Shown: positions 44,503-53,138 of the stretch, piece after piece
Layout of the letters: each line of letters opens with the position of its first letter
Position numbering within the stretch: the first letter of the stretch is position 1
Assembly: GCF_013423485.1 (NCBI RefSeq)
Contig: NZ_JABFFR010000050.1
Coordinates: 16,548 to 80,547 of the forward strand
Direction: 5' to 3'
Length of the DNA stretch: 64,000 nucleotides
DNA from: Azospirillum oleiclasticum
GTDB taxonomy: Bacteria > Pseudomonadota > Alphaproteobacteria > Azospirillales > Azospirillaceae
Translations under genes and position numbers: made by a program
The notes under the pieces: model-generated
Database searches by the model: none
Told to the model about the DNA's origin: nothing
The model's input: the letters and a program-made list of their open reading frames with translations, nothing else

Positions 44503-47142
44503 ATGGGGATCGAAGCGGCGGCCAGGACCGGCGGTATTCAGCCAGCCCGGAGCGGTCGATCTTTTCGCATCCGCGAAAAGCTTCTTGTGTCGTTTGGCGG
44601 CATCGCACTTCTCGTCGTGGCCAGCGGCGGGGTCGGCTGGTTGTCTTATGACGTGATTTCCGAAAAACTTTCGACAATTACCGGAGAAAGCGTTCCGGCC
44701 ATGGTGGCCGCCGACCAGCTGGCGACGGAGAGCGCCCGCGTGGTGGCCCTGGCCCCGCAGCTGAGCGCGGCGACGACCGAGGCCGATCGCAACGCCGCGC
44801 TGGCCGCCATCCGCGAGCGCAGCGCGATCCTGCGCGAGACGCTCGGCACTCTGGCGTCCCTGAACGTGGATTCCGAGGCGCTGGCGCGCGCGCGGCAGGG
44901 GGCGGACGCCATCCTTGGCAATCTGGACCGGCTGTCGTCCATGGTCGAATCGCGGATCGTGGCGAGCGGCCAGATCAGCGCCGCCCTGCAGCAGGTGGAC
45001 GCCGCCCACCGCGGCTTCTCCGAGGCGCTCGACCCGCGCATCAACGCGGTCAGCAACCGCCAGACCCAATCGATGAAGAGCATGGAGGAGACGGTCCGCG
45101 CCGCCGTGAAGATGCTGGGCACCGACCGGCGCGACCAGCTCATCGCCGTGTTCGAGCTGCGCGAGGCCTCCCGCAGCGTGCTGGACGCGCTGCGCCGGCT
45201 GCAGTCCGCCACCAACGTCGACGAGGTGCGCGAACAGTTCTCCGTCTTCGTGCGCAGCATCAAGCCGCTGACCGAAGGGGTGAAGACCGCCCGCAAGCTG
45301 GATTGGTTCACCCGCTCGCCCTCGGCGGAGGAGCTGCCCAAGGCGGTCGATCTGATGCTGGCGACCGGCGCCTCCGGCACCTCGCTGTTCGACCTGCGCG
45401 AACGCTCGCTGGACCCGTCGTTGACGTCGATGGACCGCACCGTCGCGCTGGAGAAGGTGACCGACCGGGTGGACGCGGTCGCCAACGCCTATCAGCTCAT
45501 CGAGTCGCTGACGGTGCAGCTCCTCGGCTTCGTGAAAGCCGAGTTCATCGTCGGCGCCATGGATTTCGAGCAACAGATCGGCAACAGCATCTTGTCGGCC
45601 AGCAACGACCAGGCGGCGGTGCGGCGGATGCTGGAGCTGGCGTCCTACGGCAACGACCTCGCCGGCATCCTCAACGCCGCGGCCAGCGCGCCCACCACCG
45701 ACGCGGTGGCGATGCTGGGCGAGCGCTTCGCCCAGGTGAGCACGGTGTTCGACGCTCTGCTCGGCGCGCTGAAGGGGTCCGACGACGCCCGTGTGCTGGA
45801 GGCCGGGCGCAAGCTCGCCGAACTCGGCCGCGGCAACGACACCATCTTCGGCCGCCGAATCGGGGTGCTGGCCACCCAGGCGAGCGAGCTGGCCCTGCTC
45901 GCCGGCAATGTGCAGGCCGTGGTCGGGCTGGACCAGACGGTCCGGGCGCTGACCGACGCCGCCAAGGCCGGCGTCGCCCAGTCGTCCAAGGACGCCGACG
46001 CCACGCTGGCGCAGGGCCGGCTGTGGCAGGTGCTGCTGGCCGCCGTCAGCATCGTCGCCTCGCTGCTGATCGTCTGGCTGGTGGTGCAGCGGCAGGTGGC
46101 CGGGCGCCTCACCGCGCTGGCGGGCACCATGCGCGAGGTCGCCGGCGGCAAGCTCGACGCGGACATCCGCGCCGACGGCCGCGACGAGGTGTCGGAGATG
46201 GCGCAGGCGCTGCTGGTGTTCCGCGACACCGCCCGCGAGGTGGAGGCCGCCAACGCGCGCGCCGAATCCGAACGGCGCCGCGCCGCCCAGGAGCGCCACG
46301 CCGCCATGATGGCGCTGGCCGACGACCTGGAGCGCAGCATCAAGGGCGTGGTCTCCACCCTGTCCACCCGCGCCGACCAGATGCACCGGATGGCGAACGA
46401 GATGAAGGAGTCGGCCGAGCAGAACCGCTCGGAGGCCTCGGAGGCCGCCGCCACCGCCGACCAGACCCGCAGCAACGTGCAGACCGTGTCGGTGGCCGCG
46501 CACGAGCTGTCCTCCTCGATCAGCGAGATCGGGCGGCAGGTGTCGGACAGCGCCAAGTTCGCGGCGCAGGCCTCCGGCCAGGCCCGCCGCACCGACGAGA
46601 TCGTGCAGACCCTGAAGGGCTCGGCCGAGCAGATCGGCAAGGTGGTCGACCTCATCAACGCCATCGCCAGCCAGACCAACCTTCTCGCGCTGAACGCCAC
46701 CATCGAGGCGGCGCGGGCGGGCGAGGCCGGCAAGGGCTTCGCGGTGGTCGCCAACGAGGTCAAGGGCCTCGCCAGCCAGACCGCCAAGGCGACCGAGCAG
46801 ATCGCGCTGCAGATCGGCTCCATGCAGGCGGTCACCTCGGAGGCCGCGGGCGCCATCCGCACGATCGTGGAGACCATCGGCACCATCAACGACATCGCGT
46901 CCGGCATCGCCGCCGCGGTGGAGGAGCAGGAGGCCGCGACCCGCGAGATCGCCCGCAACGTCGAGCAGGCGGCCCAGGGCACCCAGACGCTGAGCCGCAG
47001 CATGGAGACGGTGTCGTCCGCCGCCTCCCGCACCGGAGCCAGCGCCAGCCAGGTGCTGGGCGCGTCGGCCGACGTGTCGCAGCAGGCCGAAACGCTGGGC
47101 CACGACATCGACGCCGTGCTCAAGCAGATCCGCAGCGCGTAA
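44503..47142 (+). CDS. Membrane methyl-accepting chemotaxis protein
   Basis: 879 residues. TM1 (about 28-48), a very long predicted helical sensor region (about 49-505), TM2 (507-528), HAMP (about 529-582) and a cytoplasmic signalling domain whose tip reads ALNATIEAARAGEAGKGFAVVANEVKGLA. The sensor of about 455 residues is longer than the four-helix bundle of classical receptors and I recognise no CACHE or other ligand fold in it. No C-terminal pentapeptide for CheR is seen. GAGGGGGG precedes the ATG. Intrinsic terminator at 47167. Confidence 0.93.
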   Translation: MGIEAAARTGGIQPARSGRSFRIREKLLVSFGGIALLVVASGGVGWLSYDVISEKLSTITGESVPAMVAADQLATESARVVALAPQLSAATTEADRNAALAAIRERSAILRETLGTLASLNVDSEALARARQGADAILGNLDRLSSMVESRIVASGQISAALQQVDAAHRGFSEALDPRINAVSNRQTQSMKSMEETVRAAVKMLGTDRRDQLIAVFELREASRSVLDALRRLQSATNVDEVREQFSVFVRSIKPLTEGVKTARKLDWFTRSPSAEELPKAVDLMLATGASGTSLFDLRERSLDPSLTSMDRTVALEKVTDRVDAVANAYQLIESLTVQLLGFVKAEFIVGAMDFEQQIGNSILSASNDQAAVRRMLELASYGNDLAGILNAAASAPTTDAVAMLGERFAQVSTVFDALLGALKGSDDARVLEAGRKLAELGRGNDTIFGRRIGVLATQASELALLAGNVQAVVGLDQTVRALTDAAKAGVAQSSKDADATLAQGRLWQVLLAAVSIVASLLIVWLVVQRQVAGRLTALAGTMREVAGGKLDADIRADGRDEVSEMAQALLVFRDTAREVEAANARAESERRRAAQERHAAMMALADDLERSIKGVVSTLSTRADQMHRMANEMKESAEQNRSEASEAAATADQTRSNVQTVSVAAHELSSSISEIGRQVSDSAKFAAQASGQARRTDEIVQTLKGSAEQIGKVVDLINAIASQTNLLALNATIEAARAGEAGKGFAVVANEVKGLASQTAKATEQIALQIGSMQAVTSEAAGAIRTIVETIGTINDIASGIAAAVEEQEAATREIARNVEQAAQGTQTLSRSMETVSSAASRTGASASQVLGASADVSQQAETLGHDIDAVLKQIRSA

Positions 47143-47166
47143 GCGCCGCGCCGCTTCCGAAACGGG

Positions 47167-47200
47167 AACGCCCCGGAGCCGCAGGGTTCCGGGGCGTTTT
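47167..47200 (+). terminator. Intrinsic terminator of the chemoreceptor gene
   Basis: AACGCCCCGGA (47167-47177) and TCCGGGGCGTT (47188-47198) pair perfectly over 11 bases and are followed by TT, giving a TTTT run at the base of the stem. It lies 25 bases after the stop. Confidence 0.85.
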
Positions 47201-47366
47201 CATGTCCCCGCCTCCAAGGTCCGGGGTGTGTCTGGACGCGGCTTGGTGCCACATCCGGTTGTTCTTGCACAAATAATGTGACGGAGCATCCCGGAAAATA
47301 CCTCTTGCGTTTCTCGTGTTTTTTTGCAGGACAAATATCTCGTGCAACTTTCGCATTCGGCAGCCT

Positions 47367-48221
47367 ATGTCCAATCGGAACTTTGCCAACAGGGTTGCCG
47401 GGACTTATGCCCTCGTCGGCACGCTCTGGATTCTCGTCGGAAGCCAGACGGCCGACGTATTCTTCGGGGCCGATATCTCGGCCCACAGTTCCTTTGAATT
47501 GCTCAAGGGCTTGTTTTTCATTGCCGTGACGGTCAGCGTCCTGCGCTGGCATCTGCTTGGCGAACTGCGGCTTCGAAGCGAGGCGGACGCCGCAAGGGCC
47601 AAGGCAACCGATCGATTGGTCGTGCTTCTGGATCAAGTGGTTGCAGCTCTTTCGCACACCCTCGGCCAACGCGACCCCTACACGGCTGGGCATCAGGAGC
47701 GGGTGGCCCTGCTGGCGGTCGCCATCGCCCGCCGGATGGGACTGGAGGAGGCACGGGTGGCGTCGATCCACACCGGTGCCCTCCTGCACGACATCGGGAA
47801 GATCGGGATTCCGGCGGAACTCCTTTCGAAGCCCGGCCGCCTCACCGTCGACGAGTTCAACCTTGTCAAAGGACATGTGAGAATGGGGGAGGCCATCGTG
47901 TCGAAGATCGATTTCGATGCGGTGGTGCACAGCGTCGTCGCGCATCATCACGAGAGGCTGGACGGGTCCGGTTACCCCTACGGCCTGCGCGGTGACCAGA
48001 TCTCGGTGGAAGCCCGTGTCGTCGCCGTCGCCGATGTGGTCGAGGCGATGACCTCGCATCGCCCCTACCGTGTGGCGTTGGGCTCCGCCGCGGCGCGGGC
48101 GGAGATTTGCGCCCTTCGTGGCAGCAAGCTCGACGCGCGCGCCGTCGATGCCTGCCTGGCGATCATGGAGGGCGACCTACAGGCCATGTGGACACCCGCC
48201 TCCGGCAGCGCGGATCGCTGA
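47367..48221 (+). CDS. Membrane-anchored HD-GYP phosphodiesterase
   Basis: 284 residues. Two N-terminal helices (ALVGTLWILVGSQTADVFFG and LLKGLFFIAVTVSVLRWHL), a membrane module seen in many sensor enzymes, then an HD-GYP domain with ALLHDIGKIGIP (His141, Asp142) and GSGYPYG (Gly202-Tyr203-Pro204). It should hydrolyse cyclic di-GMP, opposing the cyclase at 26466. The ATG at 47367 lacks a clear ribosome site; a GTG at 47316 would add 17 residues and is less likely. Confidence 0.88.
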   Translation: MSNRNFANRVAGTYALVGTLWILVGSQTADVFFGADISAHSSFELLKGLFFIAVTVSVLRWHLLGELRLRSEADAARAKATDRLVVLLDQVVAALSHTLGQRDPYTAGHQERVALLAVAIARRMGLEEARVASIHTGALLHDIGKIGIPAELLSKPGRLTVDEFNLVKGHVRMGEAIVSKIDFDAVVHSVVAHHHERLDGSGYPYGLRGDQISVEARVVAVADVVEAMTSHRPYRVALGSAAARAEICALRGSKLDARAVDACLAIMEGDLQAMWTPASGSADR

Positions 48222-48232
48222 TCGCCGGCCGT

Positions 48233-48261
48233 CGCTCCGCCGGCGCGGGACCAGCGGAGCG
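48233..48261. terminator. Hairpin between convergent HD-GYP and beta-lactamase genes
   Basis: CGCTCCGC (48233-48240) pairs with GCGGAGCG (48254-48261), loop 13 bases, 11 bases after the HD-GYP stop and 10 bases beyond the beta-lactamase stop. It may be a shared terminator. No T run. Confidence 0.5.
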
Positions 48262-48271
48262 GGCCTCGCCC

Positions 48272-49165
48272 TCACCCCCCCAGCAGCCCCGGCACCAGCC
48301 GGGCCACATCGGCGATGGCGGCGTTGCGGGCGTCCAGGGACCCGTCGCATTCGGTGAGGTAGACGGCGATGGTGACCGGCGCGCGGCCGGGGGGCCAGGC
48401 GATGGCGATGTCGTTGGCGGTGCCCAGCGCGCCGGTGCCGGTCTTGTCGCCGGCGCGCCAGCCCTTGGGCAGGCCGGCGCGGATGCGGGCGTCGCCGGTG
48501 CGGGTGGCGATCAGCCAGCCGTTGAAGCGCTCGCGGGACGTCTCCGACAGGGCGTCGCCGGTGCACAGCACCTCCAGCGTCTCGGTCATGGCGTTGGGGG
48601 TGGTGGTGTCGCGCGGGTCGCCGGGGGTGGCGCTGTTCAACTCCGGCTCCATGCGGTCGAGCCGGGTCCTGGCGTCACCCACCGAGCGCAGGAAGCTGGT
48701 GAAGGCGGCCGGCCCGCCCATGCTGGTCAGCATCAGGTTGGCGGCGGTGTTGTCGCTGAGGGTGACGGCGGCCTCGCACAGCTCGCCCATGGTCATGCCG
48801 CGGGCGAGGTTCGCCTTGGCGGCCGGGGCATACTCCAGCAGGTCGGACGCCTTGTAGCGGATGCGCCGCCCCAGATCCTCCTGCCCGGCATCGACGCGCG
48901 CCAGGATCGCGGCGGCCGCCGCCGCCTTGAAGGTGCTGCACATGGGGAAACGCTCGTCGCCGCGATAGGCCCAGCGCCGGCCCGTGCCGGTGTCGAGCAC
49001 GGCAGCGCCGAGCCGCGCGCCGACGCGCTTCTCGATGGCGGCGACGGCGGTGGCGAAGGCGTCGGGGGGTGCTGAGGCGGCGAGGCGCGGACGGGCCAGG
49101 GTGCCGGCGGCGAGCAGGGTTCCGGCAAGCGCGGCGAAGCTGCGCCGGGTGAGGACGATGGGCAT
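48272..49165 (-). CDS. Class A beta-lactamase
   Basis: 297 residues. A Tat-like signal (LTRRSFAALAGTLLAAGTLA) is followed by the full class A active site: Ser77-Thr-Phe-Lys80 (SxxK), Ser137-Asp-Asn139, Glu173 and Asn177 in RMEPELN, and Lys241-Thr-Gly. Cys76 precedes the active Ser, as in several carbapenemases, but the partner Cys after KTG is Gly here, so no stabilising disulfide is expected. It is divergent from an AmpR-like regulator 161 bases away and is probably inducible by cell-wall fragments (inference). The spectrum cannot be read from sequence. Confidence 0.93.
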   Translation of the reverse strand: MPIVLTRRSFAALAGTLLAAGTLARPRLAASAPPDAFATAVAAIEKRVGARLGAAVLDTGTGRRWAYRGDERFPMCSTFKAAAAAAILARVDAGQEDLGRRIRYKASDLLEYAPAAKANLARGMTMGELCEAAVTLSDNTAANLMLTSMGGPAAFTSFLRSVGDARTRLDRMEPELNSATPGDPRDTTTPNAMTETLEVLCTGDALSETSRERFNGWLIATRTGDARIRAGLPKGWRAGDKTGTGALGTANDIAIAWPPGRAPVTIAVYLTECDGSLDARNAAIADVARLVPGLLGG

Positions 49166-49326
49166 GGTTGCGGTCCCGGAGTATTTGATACGGGTGGTCG
49201 TTGACGGCGGGCGGATGCCCGAGCCCGATTTGTGCGTGTCGGCCGACGGACGCAGGGTGCACCGCCTTTGACCCCCCCGGCAAACCACGTTAATTGGGTC
49301 CAGCCATAAATTGGATTTGGGCATCC
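49166..49326. promoter_or_regulatory. Beta-lactamase/AmpR divergent control region
   Basis: 161 bases. Near the regulator start lies an AT-rich part with TTAATT ... AAATT about 20 bases apart (49290-49312), the kind of spaced AT half-sites LysR-type proteins bind. It is also the likely overlapping promoter pair. No exact AmpR box is claimed. Confidence 0.4.
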
Positions 49327-50196
49327 ATGGTCCGTCCCTACCTGCCGCTCAACGCGCTGCGCGCCTTCGAGGCGTCGGCCCGGCATCTCAGCTTCACCCG
49401 CGCGGCGGTGGAGCTGTGCGTCACCCAGGCGGCGGTCAGCCATCAGGTGAAGCAGCTCGAAGCCCGGCTGAACGTCACGCTGTTCAAGCGGCTGCCGCGC
49501 GGGCTGATGATCACCGCGGAGGGGGAGGCGCTGCTGCCGGTGCTGCGCGACGGCTTCGACCGCATGGCCGACATGCTGGAGCGCTTCCAGGGCGGGCGGG
49601 TGCGCGAGATCCTGACGGTGGGGGCGGTCGGCACCTTCGCCGTCGGCTGGCTGTTGCCGCGGCTGCCGGCCTTCCACGAGGCGCACCCCTTCATCGACCT
49701 GCGGTTGTCCACCAACAACAACCGGGTGGACATGGCGGCGGAGGGGCTGGATCTCGCCATCCGCTTCGGCGACGGCGCCTGGCACGGCACCGACGCGGTG
49801 CGGCTGTTCGAGGCGCCGCTGTCGGTGCTGTGCATCCCGGCCATCGCCGACGAGCTGCGCGAGCCGGCAGACCTCTTGGGGCGGACGCTGCTGCGCTCCT
49901 ACCGCGCCGACGAATGGGCGGGTTGGTTCGCCGCCGCCGGCATCGCCACCCCGCCGCCGCTGCTGAAGGGGATCGTCTTCGACAGCTCGCTCGCCATGAT
50001 GGAGGCGGCGCTGCAGGGGGTGGGGGTGGCGCTCTGCCCGCCGCTGATGTTCGCCCGCCAGCTCGCGGAGGGCGCCATCCGCCAGCCCTTCGCCATCCAG
50101 ACCAGCCGGGGCAGCTATTGGTTGACGAGGCTGAAGTCGCGCCAGCCGACCCCCGCCATGCGTGCCTTCGAGGCGTGGATCCTGGCGGCGGGGTGA
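49327..50196 (+). CDS. AmpR-like LysR-family transcriptional regulator
   Basis: 289 residues. The N-terminus VRPYLPLNALRAFEASARHLSFTRAAVEL is nearly the AmpR/GcvA consensus, with the helix-turn-helix at about 20-40; the effector domain follows. Together with the divergent class A beta-lactamase this is the classical inducible bla-ampR arrangement. An open extension to 49294 exists, but homology and LysR layout begin at this ATG. Confidence 0.9.
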   Translation: MVRPYLPLNALRAFEASARHLSFTRAAVELCVTQAAVSHQVKQLEARLNVTLFKRLPRGLMITAEGEALLPVLRDGFDRMADMLERFQGGRVREILTVGAVGTFAVGWLLPRLPAFHEAHPFIDLRLSTNNNRVDMAAEGLDLAIRFGDGAWHGTDAVRLFEAPLSVLCIPAIADELREPADLLGRTLLRSYRADEWAGWFAAAGIATPPPLLKGIVFDSSLAMMEAALQGVGVALCPPLMFARQLAEGAIRQPFAIQTSRGSYWLTRLKSRQPTPAMRAFEAWILAAG

Positions 50197-50322
50197 CCGT
50201 GTCCGACGTCCGCACCGCCGGAGGGCGCGCGCATCGATGGATCGCGACGGACTCCCGCCGGACAGGCGAACGGCCCATGTGTTATGATCGAACCAAGAAC
50301 GCTCGCCGACCAGGAGTTTCCG

Positions 50323-50496
50323 ATGGCCAGATCCTCCGTCGATCCGCTTGGGGATGACGCCAAGCCCATGCGCCACCGCGTCGATCCGTCGGTTCGCGAG
50401 AATCTCAGATCGATCGATAAGTCGCTCAAGGAAACCGATGCCAACATTGACGCGGTGAACGCCTGGCTGAAACGTCGGGGCCTCGTCGGTCAATGA
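50323..50496 (+). CDS. Small hypothetical protein, upstream partner
   Basis: 57 residues, highly charged, with a predicted helix (VRENLRSIDKSLKETDANIDAVNAWLKRRG). CAGGAG lies 6 bases before the ATG. The stop overlaps the next start (ATGA), so the two are translated as a unit. No family recognised. Confidence 0.65.
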   Translation: MARSSVDPLGDDAKPMRHRVDPSVRENLRSIDKSLKETDANIDAVNAWLKRRGLVGQ

Positions 50497-50873
50497 GCGT
50501 GCCGTCCGGCCTGCCGCCACCTCCACCGCCGCCGGAACCAACCAACAACGCCGGCGGCGTCCTTGGCTGGATCGGCGACAAGCTGGTCGGTGCGGTCACC
50601 CTCTTCGAGCGGGTTCGTGAGAACGCACAGGGCCTGAAAGACGTCAGCGCCAAGGCTTCCGACCAAGCCGCCCATCTCCGTGTGCTCAGCGAGCAGGTGC
50701 GCCATCTCACCAAGGCAATCGAGGATGTGGAGAGCCGTTTCACCAAGCAGGTCGACGAGTTGAACGAGCGCCATAAGGAGCGCATGGCCGAGATGGAGAA
50801 GCGACTGCACGCCGAGTTCGAGCTGAAGCTCCTCAAGCACAACGCCAATCCCAAGGAAACCACGCAGACCTAG
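50493..50873 (+). CDS. Coiled-coil hypothetical protein
   Basis: 126 residues. A Pro-rich start (LPPPPPPPEP), a short helix with GWIGDKLVGAVTLFERVREN, then a long heptad coiled coil (about 55-115: LRVLSEQVRHLTKAIEDVESRFTKQVDEL...). No membrane segment or known domain. Coupled to the 57-residue gene by an ATGA overlap. The layout resembles small scaffolding or antitoxin-like pairs, but nothing specific supports either. Confidence 0.65.
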   Translation: MSVPSGLPPPPPPPEPTNNAGGVLGWIGDKLVGAVTLFERVRENAQGLKDVSAKASDQAAHLRVLSEQVRHLTKAIEDVESRFTKQVDELNERHKERMAEMEKRLHAEFELKLLKHNANPKETTQT

Positions 50874-50899
50874 TCGTCGCGTCGCGAACAGGCCTCGGC

Positions 50900-52252
50900 C
50901 TACCCGTGCTGCCGGATGCGGTCCACGAAGCGCGCCGTGCGCTGGGCGAGCTGGTCGGAGCGGTCGCGCAGGATGCCGGTGGTCGTCGCGAGCTCGCGGG
51001 CGGTGCGGGTCGCTTCCGCCGCGGAATCCGAGACGCCCCGCATGATGCCGGACACACCGGCGGCACCGCCGGCCGCGTGCTCGACGTTGCGGGCGACGTC
51101 GCGGGTGGCCGCCCCCTGCTGTTCGGCCGCGGTGGAGACCGACGCGACGGTGTCGCTGATCGAGCGGACGATGCCCTGGATGTCTCGGATGGCGGCCACC
51201 GCGGCGGCGGTCGCCGCCTGGATGCCGGCGATCTGGGCGGCGATGTCGTCGGTGGCGGCGGAGGTCTGGTTGGCGAGCTGCTTGACCTCGTGCGCGACCA
51301 CGGCGAAGCCCTTGCCGGCCTCCCCGGCGCGCGCCGCCTCGATGGTGGCGTTCAGGGCCAGAAGATTCGTCTGGGTCGCCACGCTGCGGATCAGGGTCAC
51401 CACCTCGCCGATGCGCTGGACGGCCGAGGCCAGCCCCTCCACCACGGTGTTGGTGCGCTCCGTGGCCTTCACGGCGTCGAGCGCGCTGGCCGCCGAGACC
51501 CGCATGCTGCGCCCCACCTCGTCCACCGAGGCCGACAGCTCGGTCAGCGCGGCGGCCACCGCCTGCACATTGTCCGTCGTCACCCCGGCCGCGTCGAGCA
51601 CCGAGGCCGACTGCTCCGTGGTGTCGGTGGAGATCGCCAGCATGCGGTCGGCGCCCGCCGCCATGCTCTCCGCCGCCTCGCCCAGCTCGGCCACCACCTG
51701 GCCGATGCCGCCCTGGAAGTCGACCGCCAACGCGTCGAGCGCGCGGCGGTGCTGCTCCCGCACCTCCTCCAGATAGACGGACACGGAGAGGTTCATGTCG
51801 ATCAGGCTGAGGCTGGTCACCGCGCGCATCATCGCCGTCATGCGGCGGGCCGCGGCGGCGGTGGTGAAGCGGCGCCGGCAGTGGCGCTCGATGGCCGCGT
51901 GCAGCGCGTTCACCGTGTAGCCGTAGGCCGTGGTGTACCACTGCGGCTCAAGCCCGATGCGGGCGTGGGTGCGGCCCACCCGCTGGACGGAGGCGACATA
52001 CTCGTCGTCCAGCGTGCCGGCGAAGAGGCGCAGCCAGTGACGCTTCTGCTGCTCCGCCGCGTGCCGCCGCCGCTCCTCCGACTGGAACATGCGGTCGAGC
52101 GAAGGAAAATTACGCAGGTGGCGATAGAAGTTTTCAATGATCGTATCGAGTTGGTCGTTGAGAATAACTCTCAATTCGCTCAGTACAGAACGGGCCTCGT
52201 CATCAATAACCGCGAATCGCAAGAGATCCATGCGTTCGGTGTTTTCCAGCAT
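50900..52252 (-). CDS. Soluble globin-coupled chemoreceptor
   Basis: 450 residues with no membrane segment. An N-terminal sensor globin (about 10-165) has the proximal-His motif VGRTHARIGLEPQWYTTAY (His96) and a Tyr in ENFYRHL at the distal position, as in HemAT-type oxygen sensors. The C-terminal signalling domain has ALNATIEAARAGEAGKGFAVVAHEVKQLANQT. It should sense O2 or NO through heme and drive aerotaxis. The ATG at 52252 follows GGGGA. The DNA for the globin part is AT-richer than the rest. Confidence 0.92.
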   Translation of the reverse strand: MLENTERMDLLRFAVIDDEARSVLSELRVILNDQLDTIIENFYRHLRNFPSLDRMFQSEERRRHAAEQQKRHWLRLFAGTLDDEYVASVQRVGRTHARIGLEPQWYTTAYGYTVNALHAAIERHCRRRFTTAAAARRMTAMMRAVTSLSLIDMNLSVSVYLEEVREQHRRALDALAVDFQGGIGQVVAELGEAAESMAAGADRMLAISTDTTEQSASVLDAAGVTTDNVQAVAAALTELSASVDEVGRSMRVSAASALDAVKATERTNTVVEGLASAVQRIGEVVTLIRSVATQTNLLALNATIEAARAGEAGKGFAVVAHEVKQLANQTSAATDDIAAQIAGIQAATAAAVAAIRDIQGIVRSISDTVASVSTAAEQQGAATRDVARNVEHAAGGAAGVSGIMRGVSDSAAEATRTARELATTTGILRDRSDQLAQRTARFVDRIRQHG

Positions 52253-52376
52253 ATTTCGTCCCCAGCCGCGACGTACGATTTGCTCTTCCTTTCGTTGGAT
52301 CAAATCACAAACAATCCCGCGGCGTCCTGGGAAAAGCGCCGTCAATTTGGAATGATTGCTATGCGGAATGCCCGGA

Positions 52377-52408
52377 ACGGCCGCTGCGAATCGGCGGTCA
52401 GCGGCCGT
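52377..52408 (-). terminator. Hairpin at the end of the TetR gene
   Basis: ACGGCCGCTG (52377-52386) and CAGCGGCCGT (52399-52408) are perfect 10-base arms overlapping the stop of the TetR gene. Probably an end-of-transcript structure; the same element sits in the leader region of the globin-coupled receptor gene. Confidence 0.55.
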
Positions 52409-53039
52409 CCATCCGCTCCACCCCGCCGAGGAACAGCCGCACCACCCGCTGCACGAAGCGGTCGCGCTCGTCGGGCGGCGGGGCGGTGCCGACGCCCAGC
52501 GTCAGCTCGAACCATGGCCCGCCCTGCAGCATCGAGAGCAGTTCACGGGCGGCGAAGAGCGGGTCGGGCACCCGCAGCCGGCCATGGTCGTGGGCGCGCT
52601 GGAGGTAGGTGACGACCGCCGCCCGGCCCTTGGTCGGGCCATGCTCGAAGAAGATGCGCGCGATCTCGGGGAAGCGGGCGGCGTCGCCAACCACGAGCTG
52701 GTAGACGCGCACCGCCTCCGGCGACCAGATCAGGTCGACGAAGCGGCGGCCGATGCGGCACAGCGCGTCCTCCACCGTCAGATCGTCGAAATCCTCCGCC
52801 CGGAACTGCATGCCACGGCGTTCGCACTCCGCGTGGATGGTGGCGGCGAACAGCGCCTCCTTGGACGGGAAGCGGGCGTAGAGCGTGGTCTTGGACACCC
52901 GCGCGCTCTGCGCCACCAGGTCCATGGAGGTGCCGGCGTAGCCGTGCTCCAGGAACACGGCCTTGGCCGCCTCCAGGATCTGGTCGGCCTTGCGGTCGTC
53001 GCGCGGAGTGGCAGTGGTCGCAGAAGTGGGGGAGGTCAT
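52398..53039 (-). CDS. TetR-family repressor of the RND pump
   Basis: 213 residues. The helix-turn-helix is in ILEAAKAVFLEHGYAGTSMDLVAQSARVSKTTLYARFPSKEALF (about 20-63); the C-terminal domain has the AcrR/TtgR-like layout. It is divergent from the membrane fusion protein gene with 99 bases between and most likely represses the pump until a drug or solvent binds. Confidence 0.92.
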   Translation of the reverse strand: MTSPTSATTATPRDDRKADQILEAAKAVFLEHGYAGTSMDLVAQSARVSKTTLYARFPSKEALFAATIHAECERRGMQFRAEDFDDLTVEDALCRIGRRFVDLIWSPEAVRVYQLVVGDAARFPEIARIFFEHGPTKGRAAVVTYLQRAHDHGRLRVPDPLFAARELLSMLQGGPWFELTLGVGTAPPPDERDRFVQRVVRLFLGGVERMDGR

Positions 53040-53054
53040 TCGTTCCTGTACTGA

Positions 53055-53117
53055 ACTGTATCGTTCACCCTTGACCCGCTTCAGGGTCCGCGTTACAGCT
53101 TAATGATACGATACAGT
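53055..53117. promoter_or_regulatory. TetR-RND operator/promoter region
   Basis: ACTGTATCGT (53055-53064) and ACGATACAGT (53108-53117) are exact inverted copies, 43 bases apart, inside the 99-base divergent gap. GATAC is also directly repeated at the right copy (GATACGATAC). A TTGACC (53071-53076) followed 17 bases later by TACAGC is a weak promoter candidate for the pump. The pair is a good candidate for the repressor's binding sites. Confidence 0.55.
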
Positions 53118-53138
53118 CCAGTCCAGTGGAGGCTGCCG

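Noticed and set aside
52158..52174. TTGAGA-ATAAC-TCTCAA dyad
   Set aside because: It lies inside the coding sequence for the globin domain, away from any start, and is probably chance in an AT-richer stretch.
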